Source of the DNA: Streptomyces sp. 840.1
GTDB taxonomy: Bacteria > Actinomycetota > Actinomycetes > Streptomycetales > Streptomycetaceae
Assembly: GCF_003751445.1 (NCBI RefSeq)
Contig: NZ_RJUU01000003.1
Location: 248,001 to 312,000 of the forward strand
Direction: 5' to 3'
Length of the DNA stretch: 64,000 bases
This document shows, in pieces, positions 7,962 through 16,972 of the stretch. A program made the translations under genes and the position numbers. The first letter of the stretch is position 1. Every line of letters starts with the position of its first letter. The notes beneath the pieces were generated by a model, which made no database searches, had not been told where the DNA came from, and was given only the letters and a program-made list of their open reading frames with translations.

Positions 7962-9967
7962 GCGCCCTCCTCACCACCGGAGCCCCGGAACCCGCCACGG
8001 ACCGGACGGTCGTCGGCGGGAACCTCTCGCTGCCACTGTTCCGCACGCTCTCCGGAGTCCTGGCCGGTCACCCGTACCTCAAGGTCGTCGTCGACCTGGC
8101 CGAGAACACCTGGCACCTGCTCGACACGGCCGCGCACCCGTTCCACGTCAACTACACGGCCACCCGCATCCTCGGCATGGAACTGGCCGAACTCGACTCC
8201 TCTCTCGACGAGTTCAACGCCTCCGTCTACATGGACCCCGAGCGCCGCTTCCTGCTCGGGGTGCTGTCCCTGCACACCGAGCAGGAGACGGAGGGCAACG
8301 AGCGCACCTTCCTCGTCCTGGAGACGACCGAGGCCGACACCATGCACGGCGCGCTGCTCGAATCCTTCTACGTGTTCGTCCGGGCGCGCCTCGACAGCAG
8401 CCTGCCGCTCCTGCTCAAGCCCGCGAACCACGGCCAGGAGGAGGAGCTCACGGCGATCAGCGCGACCCGGGTGCCCCGCATCCTCAGCCACGAACTCTTC
8501 GGCAACAGGACCCGGACTCCCCTCAACCCGGGCGACGCCACCGGGCGGCTGCGCTTCTTCCGCTCCACCGAGGAGTACGCGGCCTCGGCGGCCGGGCTCG
8601 GCTGGGCGGACATCGTCGCCATGCCCTGCGTCCCGGACGACGTGCCCCGCACCGCCGGATTCCTCAACACCGCGCCGATCACGCCGCTCTCGCACACCAA
8701 CGTCCTCGCCGCGGGCTGGGGCATACCCAACGCCGTCGTGCGCGACCTGGAACAGCTCGTCGAGCGGGACGGCCTGGACGGCGCCTGGGTCCGCTACCGG
8801 GTCCGCGAGGACGAGATCACCCTGGAACGGCAGGACGGGGAGCCGGTGCTGCAGGCCCCGGCCTGGCACCAGCAGCGCATCCGCCTCGAACCACCGTTCC
8901 TCCAGGACGCGCCCGTCATGTCCCTGTACCGGCTGCGCAGCGCCGACCGCGACCGGTACGGCACCAAGGCCGCCAACCTCGGCGAACTGCACCACGTACT
9001 CGACAGCCGCACAGCCGACCTCACCGCCTTCTACGGGCGTCCCCGCCCGCCGCGCGAGGACCTCTACGGGCACCTCGCGGCCCGGCTCGGGCTGGACGCG
9101 CCCTCGGCCGCCGAACTCCGCTCGGCAGCCGGCGCCTTCGTGGCCGGCACGGTCGAGGCGCCGGACGGTGTCGCCCTGCCCTTCGCACTGCAGCACCGCT
9201 TCCTCACCTCGTCGCCCGCGCTCCAACAGGGCATCGGCAAACTGAAGATGGCGCTCGAACTCGACGCGGGCGACATGCTGGACCCGCTCTGCCTTCAGCT
9301 CCAGCACCTGATCCGCCACGCGCCCATGCCCGACTCCGTCACCCGCCAGATCGAGCAGGCCCTCTCTGCACCCCCCACTGCGGGCCGCCGTCTGGTGGTG
9401 CGCTCCTCCTCCAACGCCGAGGACCTGCCGGGCTTCTCCGCAGCAGGCGTCTACGACTCGGTGACCACCGTGCGCGGTCCCGGCGAACTCCTCGACGCGG
9501 TACGCCAGGTCTGGGCCTCCCTCGTGTCGCCACGCAGTGTGCGGCTGCGCCACCAGGCCGGCATCTCGCTCGACGACACGTACATGGGCGTGATCATTCA
9601 GGAGTACGTACCCGCCTCCCTCGGCGGTGTGCTCGTGACCTGCAACCCGACGCGGCGCGAGGACTTCCGCAATGTCTACCTCAACTGCTCCCCCGGCTCG
9701 CCCGAGCAGGTCGTCGAGGGCTCGGTCCTGCCCCAGCAGTACCTGTACAACACGGTGGAGGGAGGGGGCCGCACCGTCGCCCTCGGCTCCTGGAGCGAGG
9801 GGCTGCCCGCCGCCACCCGCGCCCGGCTCGCCGATCTGTCCCTGACCGGACGGCTTCTGCAGTCCCACTTCTGCGCGTCCGACGTGGACAGGCCCCTGGA
9901 CATCGAGTGGCTGATGACCGACCGGGACGAACTCCGCCTGGTCCAGATCCGCCCCTACGCGCTGTGA
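7958..9967 (+). CDS. PEP/pyruvate-binding dikinase-like protein, phosphohistidine domain first
   Basis: 669 aa. An unfamiliar N-terminal domain (about 1-190) is followed by a phosphohistidine-type segment with TPLSHTNVLAAGWGIPN (His near residue 246) and a C-terminal ATP-binding domain of PEP synthase/PPDK type (about 325-669) with GTKAANLGEL, VVRSSSNAEDLPGFSAAG, QEYVPASLGGVLVT and LDIEWLM...LVQIRPY. In PEP synthase and PPDK the ATP domain comes first; here it is last, as in plant glucan water dikinases. The expected chemistry is ATP to AMP plus Pi, with transfer through phosphohistidine to a substrate bound by the N-terminal domain (inference). It overlaps both neighbours by four bases. Confidence 0.85.
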   Translation: MSALLTTGAPEPATDRTVVGGNLSLPLFRTLSGVLAGHPYLKVVVDLAENTWHLLDTAAHPFHVNYTATRILGMELAELDSSLDEFNASVYMDPERRFLLGVLSLHTEQETEGNERTFLVLETTEADTMHGALLESFYVFVRARLDSSLPLLLKPANHGQEEELTAISATRVPRILSHELFGNRTRTPLNPGDATGRLRFFRSTEEYAASAAGLGWADIVAMPCVPDDVPRTAGFLNTAPITPLSHTNVLAAGWGIPNAVVRDLEQLVERDGLDGAWVRYRVREDEITLERQDGEPVLQAPAWHQQRIRLEPPFLQDAPVMSLYRLRSADRDRYGTKAANLGELHHVLDSRTADLTAFYGRPRPPREDLYGHLAARLGLDAPSAAELRSAAGAFVAGTVEAPDGVALPFALQHRFLTSSPALQQGIGKLKMALELDAGDMLDPLCLQLQHLIRHAPMPDSVTRQIEQALSAPPTAGRRLVVRSSSNAEDLPGFSAAGVYDSVTTVRGPGELLDAVRQVWASLVSPRSVRLRHQAGISLDDTYMGVIIQEYVPASLGGVLVTCNPTRREDFRNVYLNCSPGSPEQVVEGSVLPQQYLYNTVEGGGRTVALGSWSEGLPAATRARLADLSLTGRLLQSHFCASDVDRPLDIEWLMTDRDELRLVQIRPYAL

Positions 9968-11349
9968 GGCCCCGTCTCCCGTGGCAGCCCGGGACGGGCG
10001 CGGGCGCGGCGGCCAACGGTCTGACAGCCACCGCCCGCCGCGTCATCAGGCTCAACCAGGGCTTCCAGCTGCTGTTCAACCTGCTGTGGTGGATGCCGGT
10101 GTTCTACGCCTTCCAGAAGGAGGCCGGGCTCTCGGACGGGCAGATCTTCGGCATCCAGAGCATCTACTACGTGGCCTTCTGCCTGTTCGAGATCCCAACC
10201 GGGCTGATCGCCGACCGGATCGGCACCCGTAACTGCCTGCGGGCCGGGGCCGTCGTGATGACGGCGGCGAACCTGGCCCCGGTGTTCAGCCCCTCGTACA
10301 CCGGCTTCCTCGTCCACTTCCTCGCCATCGCGGCGGGCCGCTCGCTCACCTCGGGAGCGGCGAGCGCCTACCTGTACGACGGGCTGCGCGCCGAGAAGTG
10401 CGACGAGCACTATCTGCGGGCGGAGGGCACGGCACGGGCCCTGGGGCTGGCGGCCAAGGTGGTGTGCTGGCCGCTGGTCGGCCCCCTGATGGCTCTCGCC
10501 CACACGGCCCCGTACGTCCTGAGCGCGGTGAGCGCCGCGGGCTCCCTGGTCTGCGCGGTGGCGCTCCCCCGGCTCGCCGCCCCGTCGCGCACCGGCGGCG
10601 CGGGGAAGGCGGCCGCGGCCGGGAGGGGGCGCCGGGGCAGGGGCGGGGCGTCCCTGCGTGACGCGGGCTCCGCGCTGCGCTGCGTCGCTTCCTCGCCATG
10701 GCTCGCCCTGGTGATGGTGCAGGGCGTGGCCGTGTTCACCCTCTCCCGGATCTGCCAGGTCAACCTCTTCCAGCCCATCCTGCTGGATCACGGCATCGGA
10801 GAGGCCTCGCACGGCGGAGTGCTGGCCGCCATGACGGTGGCGGAGGCGGTCGCCTCGGCCCGCCCCCAGTGGCTGAGCCGCCGGCTGACACCGGTGGCCT
10901 GGGTGTCGGTTCTCAGCCTGGTGCTCGCAGCCGGCCTGGCGGGCCTCACCCTGGGCGGCCCGTGGCTCGTCGTCGCCCTGCTCTGTCTGTTCGCCGCCGC
11001 CACCGGCTTCGCCTATCCGGTCCAGCGCAAACTGATGAACGACGCGGTGCCCGCCCACGCCCCGCGAGCCACGCTGCTGTCGATCGAGAGCATCGTGGAC
11101 CGTGCGGTGTGCGCGCTGGCTGCCGTTGCCGCCGGCGCCTATCTCTCCGCAGGGCATCTGGACGCACTGCTGTGGCACAGCGCCCTGGCGACGGCGGTGC
11201 TGCTCGGGGCGTTCCAACTCGTCCTGCGCAGCGGGGCGGTCGGGCGAAGCCCCGGCCGCACGGAAGCGGCTGATCCCGCCGACCCGGGCGGGGCCGCCCC
11301 CGGCACCCGAACGCCCGCAGCGGCGGGCAGGATGGACCCGCCTGCCTGA
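9964..11349 (+). CDS. MFS transporter of the ATP-grasp/dikinase operon
   Basis: 461 aa from GTG 9964, which overlaps the dikinase stop as GTGA. About 12 hydrophobic segments are visible. The first-loop MFS signature appears as FEIPTGLIADRIGTRNCLRA (motif A-like G-x-x-A-D-R-x-G-x-R), preceded by YYVAFCLFEIP. A central cytoplasmic loop rich in Gly/Arg/Ala divides the two six-helix halves. Because it is co-translated with a ligase and a dikinase, it most likely exports their product, though import of a substrate is not excluded. No specific subfamily is recognised. Confidence 0.88.
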   Translation: MRPRLPWQPGTGAGAAANGLTATARRVIRLNQGFQLLFNLLWWMPVFYAFQKEAGLSDGQIFGIQSIYYVAFCLFEIPTGLIADRIGTRNCLRAGAVVMTAANLAPVFSPSYTGFLVHFLAIAAGRSLTSGAASAYLYDGLRAEKCDEHYLRAEGTARALGLAAKVVCWPLVGPLMALAHTAPYVLSAVSAAGSLVCAVALPRLAAPSRTGGAGKAAAAGRGRRGRGGASLRDAGSALRCVASSPWLALVMVQGVAVFTLSRICQVNLFQPILLDHGIGEASHGGVLAAMTVAEAVASARPQWLSRRLTPVAWVSVLSLVLAAGLAGLTLGGPWLVVALLCLFAAATGFAYPVQRKLMNDAVPAHAPRATLLSIESIVDRAVCALAAVAAGAYLSAGHLDALLWHSALATAVLLGAFQLVLRSGAVGRSPGRTEAADPADPGGAAPGTRTPAAAGRMDPPA

Positions 11350-11374
11350 GCGGGGGCGGCAGCGGCCGCGGAGG

Positions 11375-12013
11375 TCAGCGGGGCAGGTGTGCGAGGAGCT
11401 CGATCAGCCGGACCGGCAGGAAGGCGGGCCGGTGGGGGCGCCCGACCTGGTAGGCCAGGTAGCCGAGCGAGGCTGCGACATCGGTCTCCTCGCCGGTCTC
11501 GGCCTCGTAGACGAGGCGGCAGCCGTCCGAGCCGGCACCGGCGCGCTCCCAGAGAACGGGCGCCGGTTTGCGCTCCGCCTCGGTGCGCGGGGTGAGGATC
11601 CGGTCGCCGAAATCGTCCCAGGCGAAGGGCGCGGAGCCCGTCCAGCCCGCGTCGACCTCCTTCTTGAGCCTGGCCGCGCGCTCGGCGTCGCTCTCGCCCC
11701 AGGAGGACGGCACGTTCGTGATCAGGCCCACCTCGATGTGGCGTTCGCGCAGCGCGCGCAGGTAGGCGGACGCGTCGGGCAGGTAGCTCGTGCTGCCGTC
11801 GTCGGCCGTATGCACCAGGGTCTCCCCCAAGTCGAAGTACACGACGGCGCAACGGCGTTCGGTACCGGCCGGGGCGGCGGCGGACGTCCGCCCGGCCTCC
11901 GCGGCGGTCCCCGGCACAGCTGTGCTCGCGGGCGCGACCAGCACGGTCGACGCCACCGCGGCAGCCAGCGCGAGACTCACCCGGACGAGACCCCGGGAGG
12001 TGGATCTGTTCAT
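11375..12013 (-). CDS. Secreted HAD-like protein
   Basis: 212 aa from ATG 12013, with AAGGG upstream; the open frame could start at 12046. The N-terminus is a signal peptide (basic STSRG, then VRVSLALAAAVASTVLVAPA with an A-x-A type end). The mature part starts a HAD-like core with VVYFDLGETLVHT. The usual motif I is DxDx(T/V); here the second Asp is Gly, as in dehalogenase-like DxxGT branches, so phosphatase activity is doubtful. GLITNVPSSW fits motif II and KPAPVLWERA fits the motif III lysine. An exported HAD fold is uncommon. It converges on the MFS gene with 25 bp between stops. Confidence 0.7.
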   Translation of the reverse strand: MNRSTSRGLVRVSLALAAAVASTVLVAPASTAVPGTAAEAGRTSAAAPAGTERRCAVVYFDLGETLVHTADDGSTSYLPDASAYLRALRERHIEVGLITNVPSSWGESDAERAARLKKEVDAGWTGSAPFAWDDFGDRILTPRTEAERKPAPVLWERAGAGSDGCRLVYEAETGEETDVAASLGYLAYQVGRPHRPAFLPVRLIELLAHLPR

Positions 12014-12174
12014 GACGGCGGCACCCTTCGTCGGGACGTACCACACGAGTACGCGATTGTTCTGTGCACGTCACATCATGCCGCAGATATTCATGCCCTG
12101 CGGGCAGACACCGGGAAGATCTCCCACCGCGCCGCCGCCCCCGCGCATCCTCACTCCGGCCGGTCAGGGGACGT

Positions 12175-12609
12175 TCACTCGAAGTCTCCGGAGGCGGTCC
12201 GCTCGGCCAGCTTCTGGAACTCGCCGAGGTCGTAGTTGGCCAGGACCGAGTCGAGGTTGGTGAGAGCCCCCAGGTGCTCCACAAATCCCTTGGGGTCGTA
12301 CTCGATCTGCAGGGCCACCCGGCTCGACTCGTGATCCAGCCGGTGGAAGGTGACGACGCCGGCGTGATGGACGCCCTCCGTCGTCCTCCAGGCGATCCGG
12401 TCCTCCGGCACGACCTCGGTGAGCTCGGCGACGAAGACCTTGTCGACCCCCGGCAGTGCGAGCTGCCAGGCGAAGCGGCGCTCGTCCAGGGGATCGACAC
12501 GCTGCACATGGCTCAGGAACCTGGGCCACCGCTCCACATCGCTCCAGAGCGCCCAGCTGATGGCCACCGAGGCCTTGATATCGACGGTCTCGACGATCGA
12601 GGAAGACAT
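12175..12609 (-). CDS. SRPBCC-fold (START-like) protein
   Basis: 144 aa from ATG 12609 with a strong AAGGAG site. The sequence reads as a polyketide cyclase/dehydrase-like START domain: IVETVDIKASVAISWALWSD, VERWPRFLSHVQRV, then alternating strands and a long C-terminal helix (LGEFQKLAERTASG). Such domains bind hydrophobic ligands in a deep cavity; most stand-alone Streptomyces members have no assigned function. No polyketide genes are nearby, so a biosynthetic role is not supported. Confidence 0.82.
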   Translation of the reverse strand: MSSSIVETVDIKASVAISWALWSDVERWPRFLSHVQRVDPLDERRFAWQLALPGVDKVFVAELTEVVPEDRIAWRTTEGVHHAGVVTFHRLDHESSRVALQIEYDPKGFVEHLGALTNLDSVLANYDLGEFQKLAERTASGDFE

Positions 12610-12757
12610 GCGTACTCCTTGGTGAGCGGGTGGGTTCGTGTGTGCACGGCGCCGGTGGCCGGTCGCGGGCCCCGGTGGGATCACGGGGTCCGGTCCCGCA
12701 CGGCGCGAGGACCGGGACGCGGTCACACGGACGGACGCCGGGTGCGCGGGGCGGACC

Positions 12758-13141
12758 TCAGGTGTTCCGGGTGGCCAGTGTGAAGGGGTGCCCGGCGGGA
12801 TCGGAATAGAGGCGGGTGTCGCGGGTGCCCCCGTTGTCCTTCGTGTCCAGGGGACGCGCACCGAGGCCGACCGCCTCGCGCTCCGCCTCGTCCATGTCCT
12901 CGCGCGCCACCAGGATGCGCAGATGAGCCTGCTGGGAGTCGTCGGGCCTCGGCCAGCTGGGAGGCGCATAGCCGTGGTCTCGGCGGATCGCTAGACGCAC
13001 CCCGTCGTTCCCCACGATCTCGACGATGTCGAACTCCTGCCCGACCTGGACCTCAGCGTTGAGCAACGCGGCGTAGAACTCGGCGAGTTCGTTCGGCTCC
13101 GCGCAGTCCAGCACCAGCACACTCGTCTTCGCGACCGCCAT
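12758..13141 (-). CDS. VOC-family (glyoxalase/bleomycin-resistance-like) protein
   Basis: 127 aa from ATG 13141, preceded by GGAGGA. Two beta-alpha-beta-beta-beta modules can be read: KTSVLVLDCAEPNELAEFYA in the first half and HLRILVAREDMDEAEREA, then DTRLYSDPAGHPFTLAT in the second. The fold usually binds a divalent metal and a small substrate or drug; this short soluble form resembles the glyoxalase-like group of unknown function common in Streptomyces. It is a single gene, 149 bp upstream of the SRPBCC gene. Confidence 0.82.
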   Translation of the reverse strand: MAVAKTSVLVLDCAEPNELAEFYAALLNAEVQVGQEFDIVEIVGNDGVRLAIRRDHGYAPPSWPRPDDSQQAHLRILVAREDMDEAEREAVGLGARPLDTKDNGGTRDTRLYSDPAGHPFTLATRNT

Positions 13142-13397
13142 GGCCGTCCTCCTGTCCACCGGCATCGGGTCTCCGGTACGTCGTCCCGGGTACCCCCTGC
13201 GAAGAGCCGCACACCCGGACTCCGCCGCACTCGCGATCCGCCGCCCCGGCGCACCGGCCCGCACGGCGACCGCCCGGAGCGCGGAATCCGCACGCATGGC
13301 TGACCGACGGATTTCTGGGCAGACGGCGGAGGGCCGGGCCCCCGGCCGGCACCGACGCCGTCACCACCGACCCACTACGCCGAGCGCTGGGAGTGCC

Positions 13398-15152
13398 ATG
13401 CCTGCGAACCTGCCGCAGAGACCGGTCGACCGGACCACGAGACCGCCCACACCCTCCCGGCCCGGACACTCACCGGCTCTCACCAGCGGCAGCGGCCAGG
13501 CCGCCGCCCGGATCGGCGCGCTGACCGTCTGCCAGGCCGCGCTGATGGTCGGACTGGGACTCCTGATCACCGGCCCCGCCAGTGGGATCTGGCCCCTGAC
13601 CGCCGAGGACCGGGTCAACGAGGGGTTCGAGCGGCTGCGCACCGGCCCCCTCAACGACGTGTCGTTCATCGCTTCGGAGGCCGGCAACACCGCCACGGTG
13701 GTCGTTCTCACCGCGCTCACCTGTCTGGGCCTGATCCTCCTGCCCCGGCTGCCGAGGTGGCGCGAGGCGGTCTTCCTCGCTGTCTCCGTCTCGCTCCAGG
13801 CACTGGTGTTCCTGGTCATCAGCGTGTCCGTGGACCGCGAGCGGCCGGAGGTGGAGCGCCTCGACTCCTCGCCGCCGACGTCCAGTTACACCTCGGGGCA
13901 CACGGGCGCCGCCACCGCGCTCTACGCCGGTCTCGCCGTGCTGGTGCTCTCCCGGGTGCGGGCCCCCTGGCGGAAGGCCGTCGGCGGGCTGCTCCTGCTC
14001 ATACCCTTGGTGGTCGCGGTCGCACGCCTCTACCGGGGGATGCACCATCCCACCGACGTACTCGGCGGGCTGCTGAACGGAACGCTGTCGCTGCTGATCG
14101 TCGGGCGCACCCTCATGAGCGGCGGCGGCGCTCCCACTCCCCCGCCGTCGAACGCCGCCGAGATCGCACTGCGGGCCACCGCCGAACGCACGGAGCACGT
14201 CGCGGGCCACACCGTCGTGGTCGTCAACCCGACGGTGACCGACGACACGCAGCGCGAGACCCTGCGGCTGGTCCTGGAGCAACACGGCCATCACTGCGTG
14301 GAGTTCGTCTCCACGACCGCGGCCGACCCGGGCGGCGGGCAGGCCGCTGCCGCCGTCCGGGACGGCGCGTCGCTGGTCGTGGTCTGCGGCGGGGACGGGA
14401 CCATCAGGGCGGCGGCGGACGCGCTGGCCGGCACCGGCGTTCCGCTGGCCGTGGTGCCGTGCGGCACCGGCAACCTGCTGGCCCGGAACCTGGGCCTCCC
14501 CCTGACTCCGGCGGCCGCCCTGGACGCCGCGCTGTCGGGCAGCGTCCGCCCGGTCGACCTCGGAAGGATCGAGGGCGACTCCCTCCCGGCCACCCACTTC
14601 ACCGCCATGTCCGGCGCCGGCCTGGACGCCGCGATGCTGGAGAACACCGGGGACGCCGCCAAGTCCGCCATCGGCTGGCCCGCCTACGTGGTGGCCGGTG
14701 TCAGGAGCCTGCGAGCGCCCCGGATGTCCGTGTCGATCCGGCTCGACAACGGACCGGTCCTGCACCGCACCGCCCGGATGGTCCTCCTCGCCAACATCGG
14801 CAGGGTCCAGGGCGGCGCCGCCCTCGTCCCGGCCGCCGAACCCGACGACGGACTGCTGGATCTCGCCGTCTTCGACCCGCGCGGCCCCGGCGGCTGGCTG
14901 CGCGCCGGCGGCATACTGCTGCGCGGCCGGTCGAAGCCGCCCCGCCCGTCCGGGGAAGGCAGCTTCCCCGCCGCCGACAGCACGGGCCACGGCACCCCGG
15001 TGGAGTACTTCACCTTCCGCCGTGCCGAACTCCGCTTCGCGTCGGCGCAGCCGCGCGAGTTCGACGGCGACCCGGTGCGACCGGGCCGGCTGCTCATCGC
15101 CGAGGTCAGGCCCGGAGCCCTGAGCGCGCTTCTGCCGACGAGGAGCGAGTGA
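13398..15152 (+). CDS. PAP2 phosphatase fused to a diacylglycerol/sphingosine kinase-like domain
   Basis: 584 aa from ATG 13398. The N-terminal half (about 30-240) is a multi-pass PAP2 acid phosphatase: the three motifs appear as DRERPEVERLD, SSYTSGHTGA and LYRGMHHPTDVLGG. The C-terminal half (about 270-580) is a DAGK catalytic domain with VVCGGDGTIRAAADALAGTG and PLAVVPCGTGNLLARNLGLP. Fusion of a lipid phosphatase with a lipid kinase suggests turnover between phosphorylated and dephosphorylated membrane lipids (inference). It is followed without a gap by the BrkB-like gene, then by a second PAP2 gene, so this is a membrane-lipid or envelope operon. Confidence 0.9.
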   Translation: MPANLPQRPVDRTTRPPTPSRPGHSPALTSGSGQAAARIGALTVCQAALMVGLGLLITGPASGIWPLTAEDRVNEGFERLRTGPLNDVSFIASEAGNTATVVVLTALTCLGLILLPRLPRWREAVFLAVSVSLQALVFLVISVSVDRERPEVERLDSSPPTSSYTSGHTGAATALYAGLAVLVLSRVRAPWRKAVGGLLLLIPLVVAVARLYRGMHHPTDVLGGLLNGTLSLLIVGRTLMSGGGAPTPPPSNAAEIALRATAERTEHVAGHTVVVVNPTVTDDTQRETLRLVLEQHGHHCVEFVSTTAADPGGGQAAAAVRDGASLVVVCGGDGTIRAAADALAGTGVPLAVVPCGTGNLLARNLGLPLTPAAALDAALSGSVRPVDLGRIEGDSLPATHFTAMSGAGLDAAMLENTGDAAKSAIGWPAYVVAGVRSLRAPRMSVSIRLDNGPVLHRTARMVLLANIGRVQGGAALVPAAEPDDGLLDLAVFDPRGPGGWLRAGGILLRGRSKPPRPSGEGSFPAADSTGHGTPVEYFTFRRAELRFASAQPREFDGDPVRPGRLLIAEVRPGALSALLPTRSE

Positions 15153-16106
15153 ATGGGCACCGCGACCCGGGTCCCGCAGACCCGCGACATGACGGGCGAC
15201 GAGCTCTCCGCCGACGAGGCACTGGCGGCCCTGCGCCGCTACGGCCGCTGGCCGCTGGTCCGGGACTCCTTCATCCGCTTCCGTTACGCCGACGGCTTCA
15301 GCCACTCCCGCGCGCTCGCCCTGCAGACCGTCCTCTCCGTGATTCCCCTCGTCATCGCCTTCGTCGGGCTGTCCGCCTCACTGCACACGGAGAACGTGGG
15401 CCAGCTGGCGGAACTGACCATTCACCGCATCGCCGCCGGGCCGAGTGCCGAAGTGGTCGACGACGCGCTTGAGCGGAGCCGGCGCCATGCCGGGGACGGC
15501 TCCCAGCTCACTCTCTGGCTCGGCCTGGCCTTCTCGCTGGTGAACGTCACGACGGCGATGTGCCAGATAGAACGCGGGGCCAACCGGATCTACGGAAACG
15601 AACGCGACCGCCCCTTCCACCAGAAGTACTCCCGGGGTCTGTTGATGGCCCTGACCGCCGGTATCCCCCTCGGTTTCGGCTTCGTCCTGATGGTGGTCGG
15701 CGGCGACCTCGTCGCGGCCGCCGTGAGCGTCTACGGTCTCGGCGACGGGGCCAGGCACGCCTGGGACCTGCTGCGCTGGCCGTGCGGGCTGCTGCTCGCC
15801 CTCATCTCGGCGAGCGCGATCTTCCGTCGCTCCCCGCGTCGCCGGCAACCCGGCTACACATGGCTGGCGTTCGGGGCGGCCCTCTACCTGGTGCTGTGGA
15901 CGACGCTGACCTGGCTGCTGAGCCTCTACCTCTCGCTCAGCGGATCCTTCGACACCGTCTACGGCCCGCTGAGTGCCTTCATGTCGCTGCTCCTGTGGGC
16001 CTATCTGACCTCCATCGCCCTGTTCCTCGGGCTGTCCTTCGCCGCGCAGCTGGAGGCGGCCCGCGCCAGGCAGCCCGGCCCTGTCAAATCCGATCCGGGA
16101 GCGTGA
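15153..16106 (+). CDS. YihY/BrkB-family membrane protein
   Basis: 317 aa; the ATG follows directly on the TGA of the fusion gene. It has the YihY/BrkB layout of six membrane helices with the cytoplasmic lead FRYADGFSHSRALALQTVLSVI, the RGANRIYG segment, and the conserved final part SLYLSLSGSFDTVYGPLSAF then LLLWAYLTSIALFLG. Family members are often miscalled ribonuclease BN; their actual role is unclear, possibly in lipid or envelope processes. Its position between two PAP2-type genes supports a membrane-lipid role. Confidence 0.88.
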   Translation: MGTATRVPQTRDMTGDELSADEALAALRRYGRWPLVRDSFIRFRYADGFSHSRALALQTVLSVIPLVIAFVGLSASLHTENVGQLAELTIHRIAAGPSAEVVDDALERSRRHAGDGSQLTLWLGLAFSLVNVTTAMCQIERGANRIYGNERDRPFHQKYSRGLLMALTAGIPLGFGFVLMVVGGDLVAAAVSVYGLGDGARHAWDLLRWPCGLLLALISASAIFRRSPRRRQPGYTWLAFGAALYLVLWTTLTWLLSLYLSLSGSFDTVYGPLSAFMSLLLWAYLTSIALFLGLSFAAQLEAARARQPGPVKSDPGA

Positions 16107-16111
16107 ATGTG

Positions 16112-16876
16112 ATGCGCGCCAGTACCGTGCGGCTCCGTGAACACCCGCGCCGTGCCGCAGACCGCAGGTTCGGCGTACGTCTGCTCGCCGCCGCCGCCGT
16201 CGCCGCGGTGTCCGCAGTCCCCTTCGCCCTTCTCCTCGTGCTCGTCGAGAGCCGCTGGAGCCCGTTGCACGCCGTGGACTCGGGCGCGGCCAGGCGGCTG
16301 CACAGCACGGCGCTCGCCCACCCCGCGTGGACGAGCACCCTTCGCTTCCTGTCCGACCGGGTCTGGGACCCCGCGACGCTGCGCTGCGCGGTCGCACTGC
16401 TGACGATCTGGCTGCTCCGGCGACGTGCCTGGCGGCTGGCCGCCTGGTCCGCCGTGACAGCCGTGGCCGGCGGGCTCACGGGGCTGCTCGTCAAGACGGT
16501 CGTCGAACGGGCCAGGCCCTCCCTGGCCGACCCGGTGGCCCAGGCGCCGGGCTTCTCCTTCCCCTCGGGCCACGCGATGACCGCGACCACCTCGTTCGCC
16601 GTCCTGCTGCTCGTGCTGCTGCCGCTGGTGCCGCGCGGCTGGCGGGTCGTCTGCTGGAGCGTGGCGGTGCTCTCGGTGCTGGGAGTGGGCTTCACCCGGG
16701 TCGCACTCGGTGTCCACTGGTTCAGCGATGTGGTCGGCGGCTGGCTGCTCGGCCTCGCCGTGGTGGCGTCGACCGCCTGGGCCTTCGAAGCCTGGCGCGC
16801 CGACTCCGGCCGTCGCCGGAGCGGGATGGCCGAAGGCCTGGAGCCCGAGCTGCCCGAGGCCGCCCCGGAGCGGTGA
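16112..16876 (+). CDS. PAP2-family phosphatase
   Basis: 254 aa from ATG 16112; GGGAG at 16097-16101 gives a good distance to this codon, although GTG 16109 or 16103 in the same frame is possible. About six membrane helices. The three catalytic motifs are clear: KTVVERARPSLAD, SFPSGHAMTATT and RVALGVHWFSDVVGG. It should remove phosphate from a lipid such as phosphatidic acid or undecaprenyl pyrophosphate on the outer membrane face. It is the third gene of the lipid cluster and nearly overlaps the BrkB-like gene. Confidence 0.9.
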   Translation: MRASTVRLREHPRRAADRRFGVRLLAAAAVAAVSAVPFALLLVLVESRWSPLHAVDSGAARRLHSTALAHPAWTSTLRFLSDRVWDPATLRCAVALLTIWLLRRRAWRLAAWSAVTAVAGGLTGLLVKTVVERARPSLADPVAQAPGFSFPSGHAMTATTSFAVLLLVLLPLVPRGWRVVCWSVAVLSVLGVGFTRVALGVHWFSDVVGGWLLGLAVVASTAWAFEAWRADSGRRRSGMAEGLEPELPEAAPER

Positions 16877-16972
16877 GGCCTCCATCGTCCCGGCCGGGAA
16901 TCAGGGGACATCGTGCCTTGTTCGGCCAACAGCCGCTCGCACGCATCCACTTCCTCCAGGAGACGACCCCTC

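Noticed and set aside
7811..9868. 685-aa minus-strand frame inside the dikinase gene
   Set aside because: Exact shadow of the dikinase; no motif, no ribosome site.
9955..11217. 420-aa minus-strand frame inside the MFS gene
   Set aside because: Gln/Gly/His-rich antisense composition; the plus strand has clear membrane helices.
13470..15305. 611-aa minus-strand frame opposite the PAP2-lipid kinase gene
   Set aside because: The plus strand carries intact catalytic motifs of both enzymes; this frame has none.
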